NCBI GenBank assembly: GCA_020002185.1
Contig: CM034536.1
Coordinates: forward strand, 9,343,284-9,407,283
Reading direction: 5' to 3'
Source: Paraescarpia echinospica
Lineage: Eukaryota; Annelida; Polychaeta; Sabellida; Siboglinidae
Length of the DNA stretch: 64,000 nucleotides
Shown here one piece after another: positions 29,151-40,330 of this stretch (positions are counted from its first letter, which is position 1; each line of letters begins with the position of its first letter). Position numbers and translations under genes: made by a program. The notes under the pieces are model-generated. The model made no database searches. It was not told the DNA's origin and saw only the letters and a program-made list of their open reading frames with translations.

Positions 29151-29923
29151 ATGTGCAGCGTGACAGTGACATTTTTCAGACTGCCTATACCCGTGGCAAT
29201 GCCTGGATATTTTGCAATGATCTTGTCTGCTGTTTGTCGGTCGGACACAAAGTTGACTCCAACTCTCAGGGCCCCAACTACCCAGAAGTGAAGGCGAATC
29301 TCCATGAACGAGAAGAAATTCTGCGATTGTCGACTTGTCCCTAATTTGCACTTCACACGTGACGAGCTTACGCGCCACGATTGGCGGCGATCCATACGGA
29401 TGTATGGTCCGTTTGCATGCTTCAAACTGCTCGCCTCGCTCTCGCAGCTGCGCGGCTACAGTAGAATTGATTATGTTGCATGATGCACCCGAGTCAATGA
29501 TCATGTCAACCGGTCCATCTGCAATGATTGCTGTGATCATGCCAGAATGAGGCGTCAAAGTAAATGCGTACTCATTTTCGCTGTTGTCGCTATGGGCAGC
29601 TGATTCTGCCATGTACCGTATTGGATTGACTGGCTGTGCACGTTTCTTTTGCCACGTCTGTGAGCTGCGCTGTGACTGCTGCCTTGGTTTGCTTCGGCAC
29701 ATGACAGCGAAATGTCCACGCACTCCACATTTGTGACACCACTCCACATTTGTGACACTCTTTATCACGTGTGCACTTGCATTCGTCACTTGTATGGCCC
29801 TGTAAGCCACAGCGAGCACACCGATCGTGACGTTGCCGAGTGTTAGAATGTCTGTTGACCGGTTTACGAGTGTGCGTTTCGAATGGTATGCGTGCTGACC
29901 TGTTGAATTGCTGTGCCACGAGC
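29148..29923 (-). pseudogene. E2 gag zinc knuckle and protease
   Basis: Two overlapping frames carry the knuckles CARCGLQGHTSDECK and CHKCGVRGHFAVMC, followed by the aspartic protease site MIIDSGASCNIINS (~29480). E3 with its TSD abuts at 29923; the N-terminal gag lies beyond it at 34265-34818. Confidence 0.8.
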
Positions 29924-30057
29924 TGTAATGTTGTTGTATTTGGGTTGTTTTGAGTGAGTTTGATAACCACAAAACACGTGTGAAAGGGATAGAAGCGGAA
30001 GTTCCCAATGTATTCAAAGTAAAATACAAATCGCGCGCAGTAAACGGCTACATTACA
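29924..30057 (-). repeat. E3 3' LTR
   Basis: Seven substitutions and a 5-bp indel against 34126-34264 (about 5%). The adjacent purine tract GACAGGGAGGAA (minus strand, 30058-30069) is the likely polypurine tract. Confidence 0.95.
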
Positions 30058-30153
30058 TTCCTCCCTGTCTCGGAAGAATACTTGTGACTATAATAAACCG
30101 AAACAAAAACTGAGTATCCTTGTGATATACGCATAAGGATACTAGCTGCTACT

Positions 30154-31503
30154 CTAAACGTCCATCACGAAATCTCTAAACCTCGTAGGTGCCTTCATCC
30201 GTCTCACAGGTCTCTGTGGAACATTCGCGTGCGCAGCTTCGTCGTTTTGCTGATCGCGAACTTCTCGAGTCAGGTAGTTGTCTAGTTGGTCGAGTTGGTC
30301 GTCTTCACTGATGTCGTCGAACTTCACGCGCGGCACAGCCTTGAAGTGCGAGACGTTGCGTGTTATGGAGTAGTTTCCACGACTCGCAGTGACCATGTTG
30401 CCTTTCGTGGCCGACACTTTCAGTGGACGAGGGTCGAACGCAGCTAACAGTTTATTCTTACGCATCTGTCGGACGAGTACAATGTCGCCCACGCGCAGAT
30501 GGCTGTCGCTCGCATGACGTCGCTCGTCTGCGTTTCTCTTCATCTTGGCTTTCTCTTGGGCATCTCGATTCTCTATCTCTCTTCTCTGTGGATTATTTTC
30601 GTACATTTGGGGCAGCAAGACTTTCATCTGTCGCCCGTTCAGTAGTTGACTCAGTGACACGCCTGTCGAAGAATGTGGCGTTGCACGATACTGACGAAAG
30701 AACGTGTAGAGATCTTGTTTCCAATTTCGTTTCTCGATGAAAGCTGATCTGATCGCTTTACTCAGAGTTTTCATGAAACGTTCCACTTCGCCATTGGCGC
30801 CTGGCCACAGCGGAGTGACGCGTCTGTGATTGAAACCAAGATATGATGCAAATTTCGTGAATTCATGTCCATTGAATGGAGGTCCATTATCAGTTCTTAT
30901 TTGTTGTGGAATCCCTTGGCGAGCAAATATTGCGTCTAGCTTGGGAATTACCGTGTTGCTGCTTGTTGAATTAATGATTTCGACTTCTGGGAAGCGGCTG
31001 AAGTCATCGATGACGACGATCAGTGACTCTCCGCTCGGAAACGGTCCGATGAAGTCGATCGGTAGGTCTTGCCACGGTGCGTCTGGAAGTTGAGACATTC
31101 GCAGCGGTGTGCAGCGCTCGGAACCGTGCGTGGTCGTGGCTTGGCAAGGCAGGCATGCCTTGACTTTGTCGTCTACCATGATGTCGATTCCAGGGAACCA
31201 CACCTTCTCTCTCAGTAGGCTTTTCGTCTTTACGACTCCTTGATGCCCACGATGTGCAAGATCGACGGCACGCTCGCGGAGTGAAAAAGGAAGGACGATG
31301 CGTGTTTGTCGTAGGACCATGCCTTGGTGTACAGCTAGTTCGTCCTTGAGCTTCAGGTAGGGTGACACTTCCTCATCGGTCCATTGACCGCTCTCTATGG
31401 CGTGCAGTAGCTTCTGCATGACGCTGTCTTGTAGATATTGTAGTTTCACCTCCTGCAGCGTCATCGCCTTGGGTATGCTGTTACTACAAATGTAGTTGAC
31501 CAT
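30154..31503 (-). CDS. E3 integrase
   Basis: 449 codons open. The H2C2 module (HRGHQGVVKTKSLL, CLPCQA), the catalytic core with LPIDFIGPF, RTDNGPPFNG and NGEVERFMK as D-D-E, the TPHSSTG segment, and a C-terminal region with HLRVGDIVLVRQMRKNKL are all in one frame. It is the best-preserved pol part here. The upstream RNase H frames are shifted relative to it. Confidence 0.88.
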   Translation of the reverse strand: MVNYICSNSIPKAMTLQEVKLQYLQDSVMQKLLHAIESGQWTDEEVSPYLKLKDELAVHQGMVLRQTRIVLPFSLRERAVDLAHRGHQGVVKTKSLLREKVWFPGIDIMVDDKVKACLPCQATTTHGSERCTPLRMSQLPDAPWQDLPIDFIGPFPSGESLIVVIDDFSRFPEVEIINSTSSNTVIPKLDAIFARQGIPQQIRTDNGPPFNGHEFTKFASYLGFNHRRVTPLWPGANGEVERFMKTLSKAIRSAFIEKRNWKQDLYTFFRQYRATPHSSTGVSLSQLLNGRQMKVLLPQMYENNPQRREIENRDAQEKAKMKRNADERRHASDSHLRVGDIVLVRQMRKNKLLAAFDPRPLKVSATKGNMVTASRGNYSITRNVSHFKAVPRVKFDDISEDDQLDQLDNYLTREVRDQQNDEAAHANVPQRPVRRMKAPTRFRDFVMDV

Positions 31504-31547
31504 ATTTTCTACAGCATCAGTCGCCGGTGGTTCAACAGGGTGGCGAC

Positions 31548-33103
31548 TCAGGTAATCCGCCGGGTTCTCGTCATCTCGTCCTGGACGGTAGAGGAGAGAG
31601 TAGTTGTACGGCTAGTTTCAATCGCCATCGCTCCACTCATGCAGACGCTTGTCTCTGACTGGCGAATATTCCTAGCAGCGGATTGTGATCGGTGATGATC
31701 TCGAATTCCGATCCATAGACGTAGAGGTGAAAGTGTTCTGCACCCCACACGACAGCCAACATTTCTCGTTCAGTTTGCGAGTATCGCTGTTCGACTGAAG
31801 ATAGCGCTCGGCTGGCGTAACTAACGACCTTGTCGTCTTGACACAATATCGCGCCGATGCCGACAGGACTTGCATCGACCAGCACTTTTGACGGTTTCGT
31901 CGCATCAAAGTACTGTACAGTGCACACACTGGCTAGCTTCGCCTTCAAGTTGTCGAGTGTCTGTTGATGTTTGCTTTTCCATTCCCATGGAATGTCTTTG
32001 TGTGTCAGTCCTCGGAGTGATGCAGTGACATCCGAGTAGCCAGGAATGAATCGCGACACGTATTGTGCTATTCCCAACAACGAACGTACTTCACTGGCAT
32101 TCTGCGGTGCAGCTGCATTGACGATTGCTGACGTCTTCTTTGGACCCCCCTCGATGCCAGTCCATAGAAGCACACTTGTTTTTGAGAGAATAAACACTTC
32201 TCTCTGTTGGGTTTGACGTTTTTGTTTTTCAGTCTCTCAAGCACAGCTTTCAAGCGTGTGTCGTGTTCGCGCTGTGATTTTCCGTAGACGATGATGTCAT
32301 CAGACATGTTCTTGCATCCAATTAAACCAGACAACAATTCGCCGAGTGTGTTTTGGAATATTTCAGATGCTGCTTTAATTCCAAACATCAGTCGTTTGTA
32401 TTGCCATAGTCCCACGTTTGTTGTGAATGTGGTTATGTATCTGCTTTCAGGACTCAATACTAGCTGATGATACGCAGAGTTCAGGTCCAGCGTACTGAAG
32501 ACAGATGAGCCATTCAGATCGGTGATTAGCTCGTCGATTGTTGGCATGACATGTTTGATGCGTTGTACAGCTTTATTTGCTTCTCTCATGTCTACGCAGA
32601 TTCTGACTTCACCTGACTATTGGGCTGACCCATGGTGTTGGTCCGTTTACCCTCTCGATGATGTCTAGCTTTTCTAGTCTATCAAGTTCTTTTTCAACGT
32701 CACGTCGGATGTGAAAAGGAATCCGTCTGTGCTGTTGCTGTTTTGGAGTGACGCTCTGGTCGATGTGTAATTTCACTTCCACGCCATCCACTTTTCCAAC
32801 ACCATCAAAGAGATCTGCGAACTGATCTACGATTTGTGGTTGGAACGTGCCATTTGTTGTGACGGTCTGTCCTGTTGCGACGTTTTGAGCGATGTGGAGG
32901 ATTCCCAAGTCCTGTGCAGTTTGGCAGCCTAGCAAATTGCCTGTCGTGCCCTCCACCACATGAATGCTTGTGTCGATGACCGTCGAGCGAAACTTCACTT
33001 TCGTGATAAGCACGCCGATCACAGGTAGTGGTGTTTGTGAGCCATATGGATACACTTTCGTCGTAGGCTGTTTGAATAACATACTGCTAGATTGTCTGAT
33101 CAT
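31548..33103 (-). pseudogene. E3 protease end, reverse transcriptase and RNase H
   Basis: 33103-32609 covers the protease end and the RT start (DVEKELDRLEKLDIIERV). 32589-32068 has MREANKAVQRIKHV, FSTLDLNSAYHQL and the catalytic SDDIIVYG. 32197-31637 has the RT connection and RNase H (VRSLLGIAQYVSRFI, SKVLVDASPVGIGA, QTEREMLAVVWGAEHF). An in-frame stop at 32606 and a shift near 32150-32190 break it. Confidence 0.85.
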
Positions 33104-33160
33104 TTTGAATGTGCTGTTGTCAATGCCCCGGAATCTACAGTCATTTTGATAGGATTTCCT

Positions 33161-34090
33161 TCAGTCTGCACTGGGCATGTGGGCAATGGGTTGTGCTCGT
33201 TTGTTTGTTTGATTGCAGAAAAAATTGTAAGATTCAGCTGCCAGACTTTTTGGACTGACTGCGTTGGTGTTTGTGACAGTGTTAGTTTGCATTCGATTGC
33301 CGTATTTAGATCTGCAGACTTTCTCGAAATGTCCATTCTTATGGCAAAAATTGCACGTTTTGCCTTTTGCAGCGCATTGTTTAGTCGGCGGATGCGGATA
33401 TTTGTCCCCACAGTAACGACATATTGTTGATGTCTGTCTACTCGCAGTGTTCATTGATGTTGCGTTATTGAACCGCTTGTTTCGAGTTGCCTTTTTCTTG
33501 AAGCGTTTGCTGGCGATGTTAACTTCAGTTTCTCTTGACGTTTCTCCTGATGTTTCCATCCCTGACGCTTGTTTCTCAGACAACCCCATCGCTCTGCCTT
33601 CATCCAGCATTTCAGTGAGCGATATAGTGGCATCACGCAACACACGGCGTCGTAGTCTTGACGACGTACAATTCTGCACAATCTGTGTCTTAATTTCACG
33701 ATCAGTGTCAGTGAATTCGCAGGTTGCAGCAAGACGTCTTAAACGCGTATGGTACGTGTCGAGTGATTCACCGATTTCTTGTTTTTCTTTTCTGAATTGG
33801 TACACTTCGTACTCAATGTTCTTCTTTGGCGAGAAATATGCAGTGAGCTTTTCACAAGCTTTGTTAAAATCGTCAGACGCGCCTGTATCTGGCAACGTTT
33901 CAAATATTTCGTACACCTGCTCGCCAGCATAATGTAGCAGCAGTGCTCTCTGACGTGCGCGACTACTAACGTCCATCGCCACCATCATGTTTGTGAAACG
34001 AGACAACCACTTGTTCCATCGGACGCCCGTATTGGCACTGTCCGTATACACGTCAAATTCGGCGAAATGCGGCAAATCGTTTGAAGCCAT
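33161..34090 (-). CDS. E3 gag
   Basis: 309 codons from ATG 34090 (MASNDLPHFAEFDVYTD). The capsid-like part has NKWLSRFTNMMVAM and LLLHYAGEQVYEIFETL, followed by YFSPKKNIEYEVYQFR. The nucleocapsid has CRYCGDKYPHPPTKQC and CNFCHKNGHFEKVC zinc knuckles. The protease begins in a different frame downstream (MTVDSGALTT, ~33130). Confidence 0.88.
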   Translation of the reverse strand: MASNDLPHFAEFDVYTDSANTGVRWNKWLSRFTNMMVAMDVSSRARQRALLLHYAGEQVYEIFETLPDTGASDDFNKACEKLTAYFSPKKNIEYEVYQFRKEKQEIGESLDTYHTRLRRLAATCEFTDTDREIKTQIVQNCTSSRLRRRVLRDATISLTEMLDEGRAMGLSEKQASGMETSGETSRETEVNIASKRFKKKATRNKRFNNATSMNTASRQTSTICRYCGDKYPHPPTKQCAAKGKTCNFCHKNGHFEKVCRSKYGNRMQTNTVTNTNAVSPKSLAAESYNFFCNQTNKRAQPIAHMPSAD

Positions 34091-34125
34091 GATATCTTAA
34101 CTCACTTACTCATGCTCGTCGCCAA

Positions 34126-34264
34126 TGTAATGTTGTTGTATTTGGGTTGTTTTTAATGAGTTTGATAACCACAGAACACTCCGTGTGTGAAAGGGGTAGA
34201 AGCGGAAGTTCCCAATGTATTCCAAGTAAAATACAAATCGCGTGTAGTAAACGGCTACATTACA
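34126..34264 (-). repeat. E3 5' LTR
   Basis: 139 bp. One base inside, the minus strand reads TGGCGACGAGCATG, a TGG-starting primer-binding site that shares TGGCGACGA with the E2 site next to 34887. Confidence 0.95.
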
Positions 34265-34818
34265 CGAGCCATGTCTTTAGCCTGACGTTCTGACGATTCT
34301 CTCGTTTGCGCTATCTCGATCGCCCTGTTTAGCGTGAGATCCTTTCCTGCGGTCAGGAGTTTGGTACGCAACGAATCAGAGCGACACCGATCGATTACCT
34401 GATCTCTGATGTACTTATCGACATTGTTCTCGTAATCGCATGACGATGCCAGCTGTCGTAACCGTGTTACGAACTGCCCGACGGTTTCGCCTTCATGCTG
34501 TTCAGCGCGATGATACATGTGCCTGTTGTACGGGACGTTTGATTTAGGCGTAAAATAGTCCGTCAGTAGTTCTTTTGTCTTTTGAAACGACGACGACGTA
34601 CCTGTTTCTGTTTCGGGGAATGCATTATAAATGTCCTGAACGCCTTCGCCCGCGGTGTGTAACAGCAAATCACGTTTTTGCTTGTCATCGGTGCATCCAG
34701 ACGCACTGGCCATCCTGTCAAAGTTTTGTATCCACTTTTTCCAACGTTCAGCCGTTGTTGAAGGCTCGTTTTGTGCATCGAAGGGCGGTAGTTGGGCCAC
34801 ACTGATCGGAACAGCCAT
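34265..34818 (-). pseudogene. E2 gag, N-terminal part
   Basis: The ATG at 34818 (MAVPISVAQLPPFDAQ) opens a capsid-like region with RWKKWIQNFDRMASA, LLLHTAGEGVQDIYNAF and YFTPKSNVPYNRHMY, closely related in layout to the E3 gag. It is cut at 34265 by the E3 insertion. A near-identical copy of its first part lies at 46068-46285. Confidence 0.88.
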
Positions 34819-34886
34819 GGTGATTCGGTACGGTAGGCTGTTGCTTACTTGTAGGCTTAGCAGGTTCGCTTAATTTTCGTCGCCAT

Positions 34887-35055
34887 TGTATGATTGCTGC
34901 TTTTAAATGAAACACACCATTTATCAGACTGAACGAAACATGGCCGTCGTTTTTATCTGCCCCGACCAGCACCGGAGAAATCCGAAGTCAACGGGATCCG
35001 TCCGTAACACATAGGCTACGTATGTATATAACATGCAGGGAGCGGCTATATTACA
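34887..35055 (-). repeat. E2 5' LTR
   Basis: 169 bp. It is followed on the minus strand by one base and TGGCGACGAAAATTAAG (primer-binding site). An allelic-looking copy lies at 46354-46522. Confidence 0.95.
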
Positions 35056-35889
35056 ACAAGAACAGTATAGCCTAAATCATAATTTAATTAGTTTGACAAT
35101 TTAACTAAAACGGTTAACGACCCAAAAAGATTATTCACTTAAATTAATCGAAAAAAATTCATAGTCCTTTTAATTGTTAATCGCCTTATTCCAGTAAAAA
35201 TCCTCTGTCATTTACATTATCAGTCAAAAGTTATTACACTATCGGGCAGAAGGTTTGTTAGATTATCTTTCGATATTATTGCATTACCTGGCATTTATGA
35301 GAGTATCGGTTTGTTTTATCACATTATCGTCACGTATTGGCACGTATCGGGCACATAAAAACTGTCTTGAGTCTCGAGTCTTGCATTAGGGTATCAGTTA
35401 ATGATCACATAATTTGTAACAGGGTTACGGTTATAGCAGTGCACTATATCCTAACTCCAATAATATCCCCGCTAGTTGCGCCAATTGGCGCTAGTTACAC
35501 TAATTGCCACCTCTAGATACTATGACATATTGTAAATATCCTTTCAGGATATTTTATTTTTATTTCATATTTTAAAACATTGTTTAGTGATAGAGTATAG
35601 TCGGTGATGTTTGTGAATACGTCGTTCGTCAGACGAGCATTACTCATCTATCGAACTGCCGCTGTCCAGTTGACTAATGTCCGACGCGAAATTGATGTCT
35701 AGTTGATGACAGTCAATTAATCTAACACCAATCGTCGACACCAGATAACAGTCAGCCGTATAGGAAACCGTTTAATAGCCAGTTTGCGGGTGGTCACATT
35801 TTCAATCTCTGTGCACGGACGCACGCAAGCCGCACGCACGTACGCACGCACGCACACACACCATTCTTATATGGAACTGAATATGAATG
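35056..35889. other. AT-rich spacer without genes
   Basis: TTACATTATC-type motifs (35205-35330) resemble, inverted, the repeat at 2400-2664. A short CGCACGCACGCA patch lies at about 35820-35860. No gene is seen. The copy is at 46523-47356. Confidence 0.6.
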
Positions 35890-36105
35890 TTGTTTTCACA
35901 TATAGCGTAGGAAATGTTTCACCTTTAGCGGGCCTCCCTATGTTTCACATTTAGCGTTGATACTTTTTCACGTTTACCGGGCGTACTTTTTTCACATTTA
36001 GTGTAATGTTTTCACATATAGCGGAATTTTCACATTTAGCGTAGCTTTTATTCACGTTTAGCGGACCTGTCACATTTAGTGGAATTTTCACATTTAGCAG
36101 TGCCA
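35890..36105. repeat. Tandem TTTCACATTTAGCG motif
   Basis: About ten diverged copies of a 14-bp core, spaced 15-28 bp, follow the end of the LINE reverse transcriptase frame, whose last codons run into them. This could be the 3' tail repeat of that LINE. The copy is at 47357-47572. Confidence 0.8.
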
Positions 36106-37460
36106 CAAGCGGCCGACTTAGGCACCACGGAAATGTATTCGGTCTCGCTGTCATTCGTGCACATGTAATTCCAAGCCACCCAATGTTTTATGTCATCCAG
36201 GCATGCTTCCATTCGACGTAAAACAGCAGCGTAAGCGGTTGTACTGATATCAAAGTGGGAGTAGAGTTGTAAGTCATCAAAGTAGTGATGGTAGCAAAGG
36301 CTATGTTTTCTGAAGATATCGCCAATTGGTTGTACATACAACGAGAAGAACAGTGGGCCTAGGGCGGAGCCTTGCGGGACACCTGACGTCAGAGGAGTTG
36401 TACCCGAAAATGTGTCGCCAATTACGACGCGCTGAGTCCGTCCCTGCAGGTACGAGATGTCCCAGTCTAATGCTTTGTCAACAAAGCCGTCGCGCAATCG
36501 TAGTCGTCGAATTAAGATGGCATGGTTAATTATCTCAAAAGCTGCACTAAAATCGACGAGAACCAGTGATGTGCCTTGTTTGTTGTCCATGGCTGATTGC
36601 ATGCCATTGGTAACGTATAGTAAAGCCGTTTCTCTCGAATGGTGTTTTCGATACGCCGATTGGTAGCTGTCATTCATTCCCTGATTGAAGACGTGTGTGG
36701 ATATTCTAACCGCCACAACTTTCTCAACTACTTTAGACAAATGTGTGAGATTACTCACTGGACGATAGTTAATCAAGACGTCTTTGTTAAACGATGGCTT
36801 CTTCAACAAAGGGCGGACAATAGCCTGCTTAGCAGTTTTAGCGTGACCGCGTCTTCAAGAGATGCATCTGTGATCAGTGTTGCAATGGACACAAGACTGG
36901 AGGCATTGTCTTTCAGCTGGTTGGCATGTAGATGATCTAGCACACAAGTTTTGTTCGTGGTAGCAAATTAATGTTTTTGTGATTTCTTCGGCTGTTGTAG
37001 GATGGAAGACATGTATAGGATCTGCGAAACATTGCTTTTCATCACATGTAGCCAGATCAGTTGATGTGCAAAGTTTTAAGCTTGACAACAATTGATCGAT
37101 TTTGTGACTAAAGAAATGCGAAACTAGTTCGCATTATTCCGCTGCCGAGCTGAATTCCGGATGTAGCTGAGAATTGTGACCACCAAAAGATCTCACCAGA
37201 CGAAACATAGTGTTGTTGTTAGCGTTTTCTAAACGATCTCGAAAATATAATGTTTTTCTCTGCAGTATCAAGGCATTGCATTCATCACGTGATGTGACGT
37301 GACGTACAACTGGCGATGAATTTCAAGTTTGGTTTTCCTCCAAAGATTTTCAAATTTCCGTTTCTTCTCACGGGCATCGTCAATTTCTGCGTCGTACCAT
37401 GGGTGGGTCGAGTTGTTTCGTGTGTGCAGGGGAAGGTCGCACAAAGTGGGCCTCCTAAGC
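36048..37460 (-). pseudogene. Non-LTR (jockey/CR1-like) reverse transcriptase fragment
   Basis: The 36809-36048 frame shows NYRPVSNLTHLSKVVEKVV, LVDFSAAFEIINHAI, the GVPQGSALGPLFF block and the catalytic box as YFDD rather than the usual YADD or FADD. Upstream, in other frames to about 37460, lie linker segments such as HPTTAEEITK. The endonuclease is missing, so this is a truncated copy with frameshifts. The duplicate is at 47515-48927. Confidence 0.75.
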
Positions 37461-37671
37461 TAAAAACAGCACACATTTTCCAAATATTTAAAAATTAACA
37501 TTTTATTTTCAGAAACATTACGTTCCAACCTTTAACTAACAACATGTAAACTTCTGATGCAATACGAACAATGTTTATATTGGCAATGGGCGTCTGAAAA
37601 CACTACCCAGAAACGTGTCTTCAAAAAAACAGGAAGGCAAAGTGGGCCCCCTTCTGAAACATTGTCGCAAG

Positions 37672-37980
37672 TCACTCATCAGCACACATGTCGCATGTAA
37701 ATGTATCGCCTTCATGTCCGGCACAGTCCTCATGTGCCCACGCTTTGCATTCCCCACATTTGCTGCTTGCGAGGTGTCGCAATGGCTTCGCGGACTTCAA
37801 CTTGCTTCCACGAGCTATTCCACTCGTGCTGGGCTGTGACTCGTCATTAGGCGACCTGTTGCTGGCTTTCTTCTTCAGCTCCAATTTTCGTTTGTAGAAG
37901 CTGAGTGTGATGATGCAGGTCTTTCCATGTCGGTGGCTTTTTCTGGGTGTTTGTTCACACACTTTGGGAATAGGCGACAC
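37672..37980 (-). pseudogene. PHD-like zinc tail of a pogo/Tigger-type transposase
   Basis: A basic segment (KRKLELKKKASNRS) is followed by CGECKAWAHEDCAGHEGDTFTCDMC, the Cys/His tail found at the end of many pogo-like DDE transposases in invertebrates. The DDE core is absent. AAAGTGGGCC motifs at about 37440 and 37637 may be remnants of terminal repeats. The duplicate is at 49139-49447. Confidence 0.5.
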
Positions 37981-38672
37981 GGTCGTGATGGCTTCTTTGT
38001 GGAGATCCTATACCGTTGCCATCGACATTTGTTGCCAAGTCCATGTTGGCTACCGCTGGGGCCAGCACGTCAGGGGCAGCATTCGATGCCAAACTGCCAC
38101 ATGCTGGAACTGGTGCTAAGTCGATGCCAGTTCCATTCAGAACAATGACGCCATCTATTATCAGTTTGCCTTTGCGAAACACCGCATGCTTCCGCTCCGC
38201 GAAGGCATGTTGCATCTGCGCACGTGCACGTTTCTTTGTTTCGTAGTCCGCCTTCGTTATATCTTCTAGTACACTCCAGCACCCGCGGTCGGTCTGTTTA
38301 CGTGGGTCTTGGCGGCAATAGGATCGCGTTTCTAAGTGGCTTCGTAACAATTGACGCGATGACGGGTCTGCCTGTAGAACTATTGTTGGAGATAGGGCCG
38401 AGTCTGTGGCAGTGTTAAACACTCTCCACAGCTTGTTCAAGTGTGACGATGCCACCAAGGTTGTGTTTGAGGAGTACATCCTTGGCTAGGGTTTTCTTGA
38501 CATCCTCACCTTTGGATTCCTCGACACCAAACACTCTAACACCCCACTCACGACTTCTTCTTCTTTCCATTGAGTTAATTCTCTCCTCATAAATATTCAT
38601 CCTCGCCCTCGATTCCATTTCTCGTTTCGTTGTTTCTTTGAGCGACTTCTGTAACTCGTCACTTCTGTCCAT
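37955..38672 (-). pseudogene. LINE ORF1-like coiled-coil/RRM protein fragment
   Basis: A coiled-coil (ELQKSLKETTKREMESRARMNIYEERIN) is followed by GVRVFGVEESKGEDVKKTLAKDVL, then in another frame DITKADYETKKRARAQMQHAFAERKHAVFRKGKLIIDG, a layout like the RRM of L1-type ORF1 proteins. A frameshift lies at about 38415-38480. The start of the E4 fragment overlaps its 5' side. The duplicate is at 49422-50139. Confidence 0.5.
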
Positions 38673-40330
38673 GTTCTCTTTAATCGAGGCAGCATTGAAT
38701 TCACAGGACGCCTAATGGCGTTCACATTGGCTGAGCTTATTCCAAACTGCATGCGCTTGAATCGCTTCCTCCCCCAGGGAGTGTGGAAGGTACACAGGTA
38801 TGATGATTTGTTAGTCAACTTCACATACCAGTACCAGTTTCATGTATATGGCAGTAAAGATCAGCTTGTCTCCTAGCTGGCTCTGCACGTTGGCTGATGT
38901 GGGTATCTCGTACCTCTCGCGCTTGATAGCTTTGTTCAATGGTTTTGGGTCTAGGCATATTCGCAACGATCCGTTCCGCTTCTCCGTGATGACCAGATTA
39001 TGGACCCAGTCAGTTGGCTCGTCTACGCTGGCTATTATGCCATCACGTTCTAGCTTGTCGACTGTTTCTTTCAGCTGTGCATGCTTATCATAAGGAACGT
39101 TCCGAGGTGCCTGAATGACAGGAGACACACTCGGGTCTAGTTTGATGTGGTACTCTTTCTCAAACATGCCGGTACCAGTGAAAATGTATATGTACTCAGT
39201 GAGCAGATTGTCCTTCGTCAGTGGCTTGTTCTCTTGAAATACTACTCCATCAATGCGAACACGCTGCACAAGGTTCATAGATTGGCATGCATCCTTCCCT
39301 AGTATGGCCATGTTTACAATATCAGTGACAAAGAACTTCATGAACTCACTTCTTCCTGTCACAGAGCAAGTCACTCGTAGCTGTGTCTCACCTACTGTTA
39401 TTATTTTTGCATCTCAAATTTATGTCAGAACTGTTTTGGTCTTTGTTAGACGCTTGCTTAGTTTGACACGACGATACACATTCACCGGTAACACATTTGC
39501 CTGTGCTCCAGCTTGAAAGTGACTGAGACAGTGTCATTAATCTTGGGTTTTGCCTGCCAGGCATTTGCTTGAATGTCACCAATAAACACTATCCCTATCC
39601 CAACCGTCCTTCATCTCCTGGACCATCTGTATCGCCTTGTAATGTGTGAACAGACTTGGAACTCTTCCTGTATCCTCCACCCTGACATACATTTGCAAAA
39701 TGGTTCATCCCCTGGCATTTTTTGCATTTCTTCCCTATGCGGGGCATTTACGAGGCGGGTGTTCGTGGCCACAGCATGTACATGGTTGTTTTACCTGTTT
39801 AGCGTGCCATTTCCAACTTTTCTTCCCTTTCTAGATGGCATGGATCTTCTAGTTGCGAGTTGGACATGGCTTGATACTGCTGTTTGCTTGTCTCCGCTGC
39901 TCGGCATGTCTAATGCGCGCTGCAGTGACAGGTCTGCTTCTCACAGTAGCCATGTTCCTGCACAACGCTGTCGCGAACACCAAACACTACTTTGTCGCGT
40001 GGCATGTTGTTCCCTTCTTGGAAGTCGCATTTTGCCGCCCTTGTTCTGAGTTCGATGACCCATTGGCCAATTGTTTCGCTTTCAAGTTGGTCTCTTGTCC
40101 AAAACTAGAGACGCTCAAATACGACGTCCTTGCGCGGCTCGCAATACGCTCGAGGTTTAGCTAAAAACAGTCTTGTAATCTTGACTGTCGTCTGCGGCAG
40201 CATACGTGATAATTTGATGGATTTGCTGTGCCTCGGGGCCTGCCGTGTGTAGCAAGATTGCCACCTGGGTCTCCTTCGCTTTCTGACCCAGCTCGCAGGC
40301 GGCATAATACGTTAGGAACTGTTGTGGTCA
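38597..40330 (-). pseudogene. Ty3/gypsy fragment E4: gag end, protease region and N-terminal RT
   Basis: 39374-38811 contains FFVTDIVNMAILGKDAC (protease end) and RT segments LKETVDKLERDGIIASV, DWVHNLVITEKRNGSLRICLDPKPLN; the frame at 38824-38597 continues with GRKRFKRMQFGISSA. Around 39690-39780 the minus strand encodes zinc knuckles (CTCCGHEHPPRKC, CKKCQGMNHFANVC) separated by a stop. No LTRs were found, and RT stops before its catalytic Asp pair. The duplicate is at 50064-51797. Confidence 0.7.

Larger units (their letters stand above)
29924..34264 (-). mobile_element. Ty3/gypsy LTR retrotransposon E3, nested in E2 gag
   Basis: LTRs 29924-30057 (134 bp) and 34126-34264 (139 bp) begin TGTAATGT and end ACATTACA. 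The TSD is CGAGC (29919-29923 and 34265-34269). At 4,341 bp it carries gag, protease, RT, RNase H and integrase on the minus strand. Confidence 0.95.
26108..35055 (-). mobile_element. Ty3/gypsy LTR retrotransposon E2, interrupted by E3
   Basis: LTRs 26108-26275 and 34887-35055 start TGTATGATTGC and end CTATATTACA. The 5-bp TSD is ACAAG (26103-26107 and 35056-35060). E3 splits gag at 29924-34264. Gag, protease, RT, RNase H and integrase are all recognisable on the minus strand, but with many frameshifts. Confidence 0.95.
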
